From Pseudomonas sp. (lineage in GTDB: Bacteria; Pseudomonadota; Gammaproteobacteria; Pseudomonadales; Pseudomonadaceae), in assembly GCF_030150285.1 (NCBI RefSeq), contig NZ_JASLGE010000004.1, positions 1 through 12,729 on the forward strand: a stretch of 12,729 bases of DNA, read 5' to 3'. Position numbers and translations under genes: made by a program. Positions within the stretch are counted from its first letter, which is position 1; the number at the start of each line of letters is the position of its first letter. Under the pieces are notes generated by a model. That model made no database searches. It had not been told where the DNA came from and saw only the letters and a program-made list of their open reading frames with translations. Positions 9,001 to 12,729 of this stretch are shown here, one piece after another.

Positions 9001-10699
9001 ACTGTTTACGTTTGGTCCGGGTACAGTCTCTGAGGCTTTGAGCACTACCGCGGATCCTTCACGCTTCTATGCCGTGAAGGGCGACCTGATTGGTGTTAAC
9101 AGCGGTCGGATCATTGCTTACAACAACCCTAACGTCCCGCATGGCGGCGAAACCTGGTACGAAGGCAGCCGTCCGGTGTGGATGATGGCCGGGCGCGATA
9201 TCGTCAGCAGCGGGGCCAACCCCGGGGACAATGGTGAGGTTTACCCAGAGGTGATCACCACGGGCAACCTGTTTGTTCATAACAACGCGACCGATATCTC
9301 CATCGTCTCGGCTGGGCGCGACATCATTTACAGCAGCTTCAACATTGCCGGGCCAGGCGGGCTGGAGATCACCGCCGGGCGCAGCATCGTCATGGACGAC
9401 AAGGTCAGCGTGACCAGCATTGGCCCGATTGTTGACGGCGATTTGCGTCAAGGGGCGAGCATCGCCCTGCAAGCAGGAACAGGCGTTAACGGTGCGCACT
9501 ACCAGCGCTTTGCCGAGGCTTACCTCAACCCGGCCAACCAGATTGCGGTCGGTGAGCCGTTGTCGGCATCCAACGGCAAGGTGGCCAAGACCTACGAAAA
9601 CGAGTTGGTGGTCTGGCTGGCCGAGCGCTTCGGCTTTAGCGGTAACAGCGAACAGGCCGTGGCGTACTTCAAACAATTGCCCGGCGAGCAGCAGCGCGTG
9701 TTTGCCCGTGACGTGTACTTCGCCGAGCTGGAGGCGGGCGGCCGTGAGTACAACCAGATTGGTGGTGTGCGTGAAGGCAGTTATGCCCGTGGCCGGGCGG
9801 CGATTGCAGCACTGTTCCCGGAGAAGGACGTGGCGGGCAATGCCATCACGTATCAGGGCGACATCCGCCTGTTTGGCGGGGCGGGTGTTCACACCGACTT
9901 TGGGGGCTCGATCCAGATGCTCACCCCGGGCGGTAGCCAGACGTTCGGTATCGAAGGCGTGGCTCCACCGGCTTCGGCGGGCGTGATTACTCAGGGCGCG
10001 GGCAATATCCAGCTGTACTCACTGGGCAGCATCCTGCTGGGTCAAAGCCGGATCATGACCACCTTCGGAGGCTCGATCATGGGCTGGTCGGCGGCCGGTG
10101 ACATCAACGCCGGCCGGGGTTCCAAGACCACCGTGGTGTATACGCCGCCCAAGCGTGTGTATGACGGCTGGGGCAACGTGGCCCTGTCGCCCTCGGTGCC
10201 GAGTACCGGTGCCGGTATCGCCACGCTGAACCCGATCCCGGAAGTGCCGGCCGGTGACATCGACCTGATTGCACCGCTGGGCACCATCGATGCGGGTGAG
10301 GCGGGGATTCGCGTGTCGGGCAACATCAACATCGCCGCCCTACGGGTGGTGAACGCGGCGAACATCCAGACCCAGGGCAAGTCGTCCGGGGTGCCGGTGG
10401 CAGCGGTGGTGAACACCGGGGCCATGAGTTCGGCCAGCTCGGCGGGCGCGGCAGCGTCCCAGGCGGCAGAAGGGGCGGCCCGTAATCAACAGGCCGCGGC
10501 GCGCCAGGGGCGGGCGTCGATTGTCACGGTTGAAGTGCTGAGCTTTGGCAACGAACCGGTGCAACACGCGCCGGAACAGACCCAAGTGACGCCGGGGTAC
10601 AACCCCAGCAGCCCGGTGCAAGTGCTGGGGGCAGGCCCGCTGAGCGAACAGGCTCAGGCCCGGTTGACTGATGCTGAGCGGGGGCAGATCAGCCTCTAA
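2..10699 (+). CDS. Filamentous haemagglutinin family TpsA exoprotein, C-terminal 3,565 residues (5' end outside window or at other window end)
   Basis: Giant surface or secreted adhesin of two-partner secretion systems, seen here without its N-terminus. The frame is open from the first complete codon (GAA at 2-4) to TAA at 10697-10699. The GTG codons at 5 and 8 are internal valines, not credible starts: no ribosome binding site precedes them and the protein begins in mid beta-helix. Most of the length is Gly/Asn/Asp/Val-rich beta-helix repeat. Later parts carry an AGT-repeat stretch, a Cys-containing duplication, AGRDI motifs (codons at 9188 and 9311, variant AGRSI at 9374), a helical module and a DUF3739-like region containing GDINAGRGSKTTV and GDIDLIAPLGTIDAGEAGIR. 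No frameshift, stop or insertion sequence interrupts it. Export would need a TpsB pore, which is not in the window. The segment that would precede it matches in phase the gene start at 10906-12729, so both may be one 4,170-residue gene. Confidence 0.95.
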   Translation, partial: EVVTEKNAQFNLSGGTVDVQGGYIQQTWLKGPEGRLYELSRAPGDILYTGFYKGYEDSSDRWGRTDHYYNPLIAPQRRYEAGYTVGRDAGKLVVGTRSAVLEGKLISDVFQGDRQSKAPIINLDGYQQSPLAAAQRAQLIIGSYTPVFNKATGTLRYGLNPVADEVLFESNTQKIADGLNLDGVLPADRQGKIILDSDLLNGFELGALKASAKQQVVVNGALKVADGGDITLFAPRVAVNANLTAHAGNINAGNILNQPDTERAMTVGDVYLGPTDEMPAWVKVAEGIKLDASGRWTNLAQDGVNNASAGYLNGGKVSLRSTGDLSLAEGSVVEVSSGATLGLDGKASGGKGGSATLAAMNTLELGGEVRGYGVNGGGTLAVQARKVQIGDNGTAPGADTLHLAGDFFNKGFSAYDITGNEGLIVTDGTKVDVTMPVYHLGEQAASTPTGSDPTTALERWTPSLYQEDALKGVLTQRRGASLTLNAGTTLASGEQAATTALMVGKGTVINVDPGQAINLRSIGQLTVDGTLNAWGGSVSLTGLSNSESSTVDGIGHGRSIWIGEQALIDVASRAVTAVDSRGRVYGQVRNGGQIIVGGDVNPSTGIATASDLFVVVREGARLDASGSQALLDIPGQGRVNVASNGGNIAFASNNGLYLDGSFKANAGGSGAAGGRLSLALEAPYYLNEHVTDRVLPVRQLVLSQQHKTIALPDSAEAAADSLIYGHGALGVDQVKAGGFDNLTLLVRGVFSVDGDISLSLGQSLHLYTGGVSLTRNANPRSHVNLRAPHVVLSGLLEPDKSGMEAWTRPYIADTSPGLRSEGTLVVDSDLLDIRDRVGFGDTLSFDNVQLNSRGDLRFLAGRDGGDTSSGFSTVLRTAGDLTLRAARIYPGSEIKAQVLVGGIDVIDNQVVFDPTRTLTIEKVGDDHGVAPDSVFGRLQLGAYTIKQGGVLRAPLGMIELGNAGNSRVELLPGSLTSVSAKGLVLPYGGTVDGQVYRYNGKNVVFVGQGGLGMSGSGELTVGVILGGTKATVLPGATLDLSGGGELLGAGFISGRGGSTDARFNPLVQFGASSGFTLPGLATNPVYAIVPGVQAGYAPATGEAGASTPLVGQQITIGAGVPGLPAGTYTLMPSTYALKPGAFRVEINGLAGQGSDGSTTLMRNGSWSTAGQLSIINTGIHNSVNSQVILTSADTLRRYSQYNETSYAQFAMADAARLGVPRPMLEVDAKTLKLAFTGGAGKDTFTFDGIGKFEAAKGGYGGTVGVINLGGDTLESRYTQIVDANSSLEAFEGLTLTAQSLNNLNAKRIFIGGLPQVEYGRNGNIVKFPYGVNTPGNSVFVRSGATLSAPEVVIVAGPGDIVIEQGASITTLGRGAAVYDARDGFVYEGVPSMLAVSNGLINVLPYVNHSAEPTGDIQIGVCPSGNCSGQTTIYSEGSIVAATDKSLQLDDAVRYGTRHLTLALSNINVGSTAGLADAAARNVLPAGLTLNQQVLERLMRGDTHTGAPALETLQLSAGQAFNFYGTTLLDTYDAQTGKSLLNNLVLSTPAIYGLGNADDVATIHTANLIWQGATGAPGAVITDGAGTGSGRLDINAERIEFGYGPFAQPSNNTVFDRLVLGFANVNLNASDRITANYKGSLSVYQRQGAYDPVTGFAYSGGNLNIVTPLMTGEGGSVNRMTAGGTIDISAGAGPRGTVKGFGGELSFKGESIRLASSVVLPSGKVTLDATGDVELTDESLIDVAGRAVVFNDITQYGAGGDVLLDSRHGTIRQAAGSTIDLSAKHNQGGKLRAVALDVAGGMVDLQGKILGGNSGYYNAGGTLVPYQGSTVEVQAQRLGATGSLDQQFAALNQRLNDGEVFGTRSFQLKQGDLTIGNGLKANIINVSVDNGTLRVTGLVDASGERVGSINLAGKKGLTLDGSAVLDAHGSQLRVDSYGKIIDSPNRAMVVLGSGTGQLTLADGVRIDLRHGTAGTPGNDGRNRGTLEMNAPRLNNNDIAIDASGRLDIKGARAITLNGMATYDDAPVMTDTTASGRPYQVIDQAYLDGKHALSTAFIKAALQNSNLLNNKLAGLNTITYADTFHLRPGVEIISNTPNGDLVVQGDVDLSGYRYASLNRNSQKTSVYGSGESGSLTLRAGGDLSIYGSINDGFAPPPETMDDNGWVLLKGRDFTSGDTIVPGNGVVLADGTTYMAGSVLNYDLPIKGMTVVAGTRLPARATLAQALTLPAGTVLAAAILDASGNALLAAGTLLSQPYTLQAGTQLEAGTLLGQSASLRAMLWPKGVPLPALYQALDPGRNVVILDGNMTLARGALIPMGTDVKLVGNVDSIQLRPEVAGRQGKNWAISPMLAEGSQSWSLRLVAGADTEAADISLLQPHPGNGTLRLADSHFGMFAKELPPKGVLVWTAYAVEDLGNAGVEVKEGDPVDQSILDQFELGSVADFCTNFADYCQAKLMYVWTSYAAGILQRRGIIVAVGSEVDDRILESLGVRGGASTFCVATPSYCVSKSPKEYAPLPTSSRFSVVRTGTGDLQLLSGGNLSVDSSYGVYTAGTSSTGTYAGDPFNQPRALKGGSTVLKEKPSYFEQFVNGGSESLYRAWYPEAGGNLTLNVNGNLTGNLDNGGSYSQFRPNPDDSGNNTADVGNWLWRQGSGNAATGGQAQPVAWWINFGTYTNIASDNLIGFTGFGTLGGGDLNVNVGGDAGSLKKPTYTIDGNNKRTQGLVLAVGSTGRVSSDGSLQVTGGGDLRVQVRGALNPVAIIETLGNRDGVLVNTRGNVQVQAASIGRIDTLYGTSAQVPGDVRAAEPLRASRSMPQGGVTLVAGDATFSLHTLGDLVVQTVDDAGRVRQYNQSAFSRNNVNGGSSSWFTLWTPNTAVDLYAEGGNLTPIVTGLNTDMAVVYPSILRATAASGSFYYGKASTFRDYDSYSYPLLLAPGKNGQLQFLAQDSIYAGGFSVTQSSTALSSMATPWNPAFLATLGWENYSNLSQTGNYGTFGNGGLSLFTFGPGTVSEALSTTADPSRFYAVKGDLIGVNSGRIIAYNNPNVPHGGETWYEGSRPVWMMAGRDIVSSGANPGDNGEVYPEVITTGNLFVHNNATDISIVSAGRDIIYSSFNIAGPGGLEITAGRSIVMDDKVSVTSIGPIVDGDLRQGASIALQAGTGVNGAHYQRFAEAYLNPANQIAVGEPLSASNGKVAKTYENELVVWLAERFGFSGNSEQAVAYFKQLPGEQQRVFARDVYFAELEAGGREYNQIGGVREGSYARGRAAIAALFPEKDVAGNAITYQGDIRLFGGAGVHTDFGGSIQMLTPGGSQTFGIEGVAPPASAGVITQGAGNIQLYSLGSILLGQSRIMTTFGGSIMGWSAAGDINAGRGSKTTVVYTPPKRVYDGWGNVALSPSVPSTGAGIATLNPIPEVPAGDIDLIAPLGTIDAGEAGIRVSGNINIAALRVVNAANIQTQGKSSGVPVAAVVNTGAMSSASSAGAAASQAAEGAARNQQAAARQGRASIVTVEVLSFGNEPVQHAPEQTQVTPGYNPSSPVQVLGAGPLSEQAQARLTDAERGQISL
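6551..6808 (+). repeat. AGT-motif repeat stretch within the TpsA beta region
   Basis: A degenerate short-period repeat in the protein. The tripeptide Ala-Gly-Thr (once Ala-Gly-Ser) recurs as MAGS (6575), VAGT (6626), PAGT (6680), AAGT (6737), QAGT (6773) and EAGT (6791), usually flanked by Leu and Val as in TLPAGTVLAAAIL. The spacing is irregular. It is more hydrophobic and less Asn/Asp-rich than the surrounding beta-helix. From memory, similar LPAGT-rich stretches occur in other DUF3739-type TpsA proteins, so this is probably a family trait. Its role is unknown. Confidence 0.65.
7211..7525 (+). repeat. Tandem pair of about 53-residue units, each ending in a C-x6-C motif
   Basis: Unit 1 starts at the codon at 7211 (VWTAYA) and unit 2 at 7370 (VWTSYA), 53 codons apart. 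They align nearly gap-free with shared V-W-T-x-Y-A, Leu10, Gly14, Val17, Gly20, Val23-Asp24 and Ile27-Leu28, then Phe-Cys-x6-Cys and a Lys two residues later. Cysteine codons are at 7328 and 7349 in unit 1 and at 7490 and 7511 in unit 2; unit 2 has one extra residue before its first Cys. The units are charged and do not look like the surrounding Gly/Asn repeats, so they may be a separate small module protruding from the beta-helix. The two copies are strongly diverged, implying an old duplication. I do not recognise the fold. Confidence 0.8.
9545..9826 (+). other. Predicted alpha-helical module before the DUF3739-like region
   Basis: Unlike the beta-helix on either side, this part of the protein (residues about 3787-3880 of the joined chain) is rich in Glu, Ala, Gln, Leu and Arg, with helix-like spacing. 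It includes ENELVVWLAERFGFSG, EQAVAYFKQLPGEQQRVFA and RDVYFAELEAGGREY, and ends at RAAIAALFPEK. A helical block of this kind at this place is, to my knowledge, usual in TpsA proteins with a DUF3739 C-terminus. It may cap or break the beta-helix; that is inference. Confidence 0.6.
9830..10381 (+). other. DUF3739-like C-terminal region of TpsA
   Basis: Strongly patterned conserved block: YQGDIRLFGGAGVHTDFGGS, TQGAGNIQLYSLGSILLGQS, GDINAGRGSKTTVVYTPP, then PAGDIDLIAPLGTIDAGEAG and SGNINIAALRVVNAANIQTQ. This arrangement is characteristic of the C-terminal region of the DUF3739-type filamentous haemagglutinin family. The function of the domain is not established. The assignment rests on recalled motif similarity, not a search. 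Confidence 0.75.
10382..10696 (+). other. C-terminal Ala/Gln-rich linker and tail of TpsA
   Basis: After the last beta strands the chain passes through a low-complexity Ala/Ser/Gln/Gly stretch (ASSAGAAASQAAEGAARNQQ), a short hydrophobic strand (SIVTVEVLSFG) and a Pro-rich polar end finishing ERGQISL. There is no cysteine pair at the C-terminus, no VENN-type pretoxin motif and no nuclease-like domain, so nothing suggests a delivered toxin. The SIVTVEVLSFG strand looks like a conserved end signature of this family. Confidence 0.6.
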
Positions 10700-10728
10700 C
10701 TAAAGACTTTACGTCGTAGTTCTGCCTT

Positions 10729-10756
10729 GGGGTGATCATTGATCACCCCTTTTTTT
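10729..10756 (+). terminator. Rho-independent terminator after tpsA
   Basis: A 9-base-pair perfect stem GGGGTGATC / GATCACCCC (10729-10737 with 10741-10749), a 3-base loop ATT, and seven T residues at 10750-10756. It begins 30 bases after the TAA stop. The arm is GC-rich at its base and the T tail follows directly, the textbook pattern. It should end the tpsA transcript. Confidence 0.93.
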
Positions 10757-10769
10757 GAAGCCCCTCTGC

Positions 10770-10782
10770 CCGTTGTCAACGG
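10770..10782. promoter_or_regulatory. 13-base palindrome with embedded -35-like hexamer; possible promoter or operator of the downstream tpsA
   Basis: CCGTTG-T-CAACGG is a perfect inverted repeat around one central base. TTGTCA at 10773-10778 resembles a sigma-70 -35 box, but at 16-18 bases downstream only poor -10 candidates (for example ATTTGT at 10796) occur. A separate TATACG at 10854-10859 looks like a -10 without a good -35. The palindrome could be an operator, but a short palindrome can arise by chance. Confidence 0.25.
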
Positions 10783-10891
10783 ATTTATTTTGCGGATTTG
10801 TGAATTTTCGATGACATCGGTTCAGTCCAGCCCCTCGTAAACCGCCTGTTTCCTATACGTACAGCCTGCCTTGCCCTTGGGCGATTACAGA

Positions 10892-10896
10892 AAGGA
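10892..10896 (+). promoter_or_regulatory. Ribosome binding site for tpsA start at 10906
   Basis: AAGGA lies nine bases before ATG 10906. With the in-frame TGA at 10897-10899 it fixes the start. It abuts the out-of-frame ATG at 10896, which is too close to be served by it. Confidence 0.75.
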
Positions 10897-10905
10897 TGAT
10901 TCCAG

Positions 10906-11031
10906 ATGGTCCGTTGCAACTCTTCCGTTCGACACCGCGCGCGTGCTGCTGCTGAGCGCCCGATAACACTGGGCCTCAAGCCGCTGGCCCATGCCATCGC
11001 CTTGCTGATGGCTGCAGGCACTGCGCAGGCC
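10906..11031 (+). other. Sec signal peptide of TpsA (42 residues)
   Basis: A long, arginine-rich n-region of about 20-25 residues (R3, R9, R11, R13 and R18 visible) precedes a hydrophobic core LAHAIALLMAAGTA and an AQA cleavage site before ATPF. At 42 residues it is longer than a standard signal peptide, as is common in TpsA proteins. It lacks the typical aromatic ESPR sequence found in many large TpsA and autotransporter proteins. Cys4 would be removed with it. Confidence 0.85.
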
Positions 11032-12729
11032 GCGACGCCGTTCAGTTCCGGCTGGTTCGCTGACAAGGGCGCATCGCAGGCCGCCACCGCTGCCCGAAAC
11101 AACGCGCAGTTGCCAACGGTTCCGACGCTGAGCCAGCAGGCCAAGGTCAATCAGCAGTTGCAACGCTCCTTGACCACGCTCAACACCACGGTCGCGGCCA
11201 TTGCTGCGCAGCAGGCAGCCCAAGCCGCCGGGCGCCAAGCGGCGTTGGGGCAGGTGTCGACCATTCCAGACGGCCTGGGCAAGGGCGGTTTGCAGGTCGA
11301 TAACAGCTTGAGCCAAGGCTGGACCAACGCCAAAGGCCCGACGCAAAGCCAGGCCGGTGGCAAGACCAAAGTGACCATTGAGCAAACCGCTGACAAGGCG
11401 ATTCTCAACTGGGAAACCTTCAACGTCGGGCGCAATACCACGGTCGATTTCCAGCAGCAGTCCAACTGGGCCGTACTGAACCGCGTCAACGACCCTAACG
11501 CTCGCCCGAGTGAAATTCAGGGCAACATCACCGGCGCGGGCACGGTGATGATCCTTAACAACAACGGTGTGATTTTCACCGGCACCAGCCAGGTGAACGT
11601 GCGCAACCTGGTGGCGGCCGCGGCCAATATCACCGACGACCAGTTCACCCAGCGCGGCCTTTACGTGGACGCCAACGGTAGCCAAGCGACCTTCACCGAT
11701 GCCGTGGGCAAGGTTGACGTGCAACGCGGTGCGTTGATCCAGACTCACGCGGCCGCTACGTCCACTGATGCGGGTGGTTATGCCTTGCTGCTCGGCGCGG
11801 AAGTGGAAAACGCCGGTACGATCATTACCGCCAAGGGCCAAACCACCCTGGCCGCCGGTGACAGTTTTTATATCCGTCGCGGCGTGGGCACTGCTGGTAA
11901 TCAGGGTTCGACCACCCGTGGCAACGAAGTGGCGACCAGCCTCAAGGCGGGCAGCAGCGCCGGTAAGGTCACCAACAATGGCCTGATCATGGCCGCCACC
12001 GGCGATATCACCCTCACCGGGCATCACGTGCAGCAAAATGCTGTTGCGCTGGCCAGCACCTCGGTGGACACCCGCGGCACGATTCACCTGCTGAACGCGA
12101 TCACCGACACCACGGGCAGCGTCACACTGGGGCAGGGCAGCACCACCGCCATTTTGCTGGACGACACGGGCAATACCGCCCTTAACAGCCAACGCGACAA
12201 CGGTCTGATTAACCTCGACGGTCGTCCTAATGCGGTGAACACCGCCACCGGGCGATTCAACAACCTCAGCACCATCAGTGACCGTATCGACCAGTCCCGC
12301 ATTGAGATCGTCAGCGGCGGCACGGTAGAGTTCAAGGACGGCTCCACCACGCTGGCCACGGGCGGCCAGGTGGCTGTGACGGCAGGCCAGCGCAGCCTGG
12401 TACGTGACGGAGCCATGATCGATGTGTCAGGTGCGGTCGGCGTCAGGGTGTCGATGGAATCCAACAGCATCAAGATCAACGTGCAAGGCAATGAGCAGCG
12501 CGACGCGCCAGTCAACCGCGAAGGCGGCAAGTTGATTAACAACGACGTGTGGGTCGATTTGCGCGAGCTGGTGTTTGTCCCGGCCGGCACCAACGGCTAC
12601 GCGACGGACCGCTGGTACACCGCCGGTGGCCTGCTGGAAGTGGGCGGCTACCTCGGCACTCAGGGCCATGGCGTGGGCGAGTGGATGGCCCAGGGCGGCA
12701 CGCTGACGTTTACCGGCAAGGAAGTGGTG
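10906..12729 (+). CDS. Filamentous haemagglutinin family TpsA exoprotein, N-terminal 608 residues (3' end outside window or at other window end)
   Basis: N-terminus of a giant TpsA. ATG at 10906 is chosen because an in-frame TGA lies at 10897-10899, no other in-frame start intervenes, AAGGA at 10892-10896 is well spaced, and the product opens with a signal peptide. Domains: signal peptide 1-42 (cleavage after AQA); Ala/Gln-rich probably helical segment about 53-115; TPS/haemagglutination activity domain from about 120 (GKGGLQVD near 125-132) to roughly 400, with NRVNDPNARPSEIQG at 192-206 and LNNNGVIF at 217-224 marking its conserved core; then beta-helix repeats. The frame stays open to the last base, ending on a complete codon in Gly-Lys-Glu-Val-Val. 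The TPS domain is what a TpsB transporter would recognise in the periplasm. It follows another tpsA frame by 206 bases, or is the start of that same gene if the window is circular. Confidence 0.93.
   Translation, partial: MVRCNSSVRHRARAAAERPITLGLKPLAHAIALLMAAGTAQAATPFSSGWFADKGASQAATAARNNAQLPTVPTLSQQAKVNQQLQRSLTTLNTTVAAIAAQQAAQAAGRQAALGQVSTIPDGLGKGGLQVDNSLSQGWTNAKGPTQSQAGGKTKVTIEQTADKAILNWETFNVGRNTTVDFQQQSNWAVLNRVNDPNARPSEIQGNITGAGTVMILNNNGVIFTGTSQVNVRNLVAAAANITDDQFTQRGLYVDANGSQATFTDAVGKVDVQRGALIQTHAAATSTDAGGYALLLGAEVENAGTIITAKGQTTLAAGDSFYIRRGVGTAGNQGSTTRGNEVATSLKAGSSAGKVTNNGLIMAATGDITLTGHHVQQNAVALASTSVDTRGTIHLLNAITDTTGSVTLGQGSTTAILLDDTGNTALNSQRDNGLINLDGRPNAVNTATGRFNNLSTISDRIDQSRIEIVSGGTVEFKDGSTTLATGGQVAVTAGQRSLVRDGAMIDVSGAVGVRVSMESNSIKINVQGNEQRDAPVNREGGKLINNDVWVDLRELVFVPAGTNGYATDRWYTAGGLLEVGGYLGTQGHGVGEWMAQGGTLTFTGKEVV
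11265..12105 (+). other. TPS (haemagglutination activity) domain, approximate limits
   Basis: The N-terminal domain that directs TpsA proteins to their TpsB pore. Seen here are IPDGLGKGGLQVD, KVTIEQTADKAILNWETFNV, the WAVLNRVNDPNARPSEIQGN segment and LNNNGVIFTGTSQVNVRNLV. In the family the last two correspond to a conserved N-P-rich turn and the NPNGI motif; here the second reads NNNGV, with Asn in place of Pro. The domain end is a guess from usual family length. Confidence 0.8.
12720..12729 (+). repeat. Right copy of the identical 10-base window ends
   Basis: Second copy of GGAAGTGGTG. Upstream it reads Thr-Phe-Thr-Gly-Lys, and what follows the left copy reads Thr-Glu-Lys-Asn-Ala-Gln-Phe-Asn-Leu-Ser-Gly-Gly. 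Joined, this gives a TGKEVVTEKNAQFNLSGG-type stretch that resembles the usual continuation of this family (a strand, then an SGG turn). Confidence 0.7.

Larger units (their letters stand above)
10700..10905. other. 206-base intergenic region between tpsA stop and tpsA start
   Basis: Contains, in order, an intrinsic terminator (10729-10756), a 13-base palindrome with a -35-like TTGTCA (10770-10782), an AT-richer stretch (about 10783-10812) and a ribosome binding site (10892-10896). No further gene is visible; a 20-codon frame from ATG 10896 overlaps the start of the real gene and is not credible. Terminator plus fresh leader imply that transcription ends after the upstream frame and starts anew for the next, whether these belong to two genes or to the two ends of one gene on a circle or repeat unit. 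Confidence 0.8.

Noticed and set aside
10382..10699. Possible contact-dependent inhibition toxin and immunity gene at the C-terminus
   Set aside because: There is no VENN or similar pretoxin motif and no toxin-like domain. The C-terminus is a family-typical tail, and a terminator follows 30 bases after the stop with no small immunity gene.
10896..10955. 20-codon frame from ATG 10896, a possible leader peptide
   Set aside because: The AAGG sequence abuts this ATG, so spacing is wrong, and the frame overlaps the better ATG at 10906. It has no codon run suggestive of attenuation.
10885..12192. 435-codon minus-strand frame covering the start of the second tpsA frame and its leader
   Set aside because: The plus strand here has a convincing start, signal peptide and TPS domain. 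The antisense product is low-complexity and would run through the leader and ribosome binding site.
1..12729. Small plasmid or phage genome, given the apparent circularity
   Set aside because: No replication initiator, origin-like iterons, relaxase, partition, integrase or structural phage gene is present; about 98 percent of the unit is one adhesin gene.

Overview
The window is GC-rich DNA taken up almost entirely by two-partner secretion (TPS) exoprotein sequence: filamentous-haemagglutinin-like TpsA protein with a C-terminal DUF3739-type region. Codon use, the short T-tailed terminator and the family resemblance suggest a gammaproteobacterium, most likely Pseudomonas (fluorescens-like). 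That placement is inference from style and family, because no rRNA, tRNA or housekeeping gene is present to confirm it.

Layout. (1) Positions 2-10699 (+) hold one open frame that is already open at the left edge. It encodes the middle and C-terminal parts of a giant TpsA: a long beta-helix repeat region, an AGT-repeat stretch (6551-6808), a previously unremarked cysteine-bearing tandem duplication (7211-7525), AGRDI-type repeats (about 9188-9390), a predicted helical module (9545-9826), the DUF3739-like C-terminal region (9830-10381) and a short Ala/Gln-rich tail. (2) Positions 10700-10905 are a 206-base intergenic region with a strong intrinsic terminator, a 13-base palindrome and a ribosome binding site. 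(3) Positions 10906-12729 (+) hold the N-terminal 608 codons of a giant TpsA: signal peptide, Ala/Gln-rich coiled-coil-like segment, TPS (haemagglutination activity) domain and the first beta-helix repeats. This frame is still open at the right edge.

The two partial genes are exact complements. The first lacks everything before a Glu-Val-Val and the second stops at a Glu-Val-Val; the first and last ten bases of the window are identical and in the same reading frame. Joining the ends with that overlap gives one uninterrupted 4,170-residue TpsA on a 12,719-base circle. The window is therefore either a circular or collapsed-repeat contig carrying one complete gene, or a slice across two head-to-tail tpsA paralogues. 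It cannot separate these alone. The lack of any replication, mobility or partition gene argues against a self-replicating plasmid.

The product would be exported by Sec and then moved across the outer membrane by a TpsB (FhaC/ShlB-type) pore, giving a long surface or secreted beta-helical adhesin. No TpsB gene lies in the window. The C-terminus shows no sign of a contact-dependent-inhibition toxin. The many long open frames on the opposite strand are shadows of this repeat-rich, GC-biased gene.
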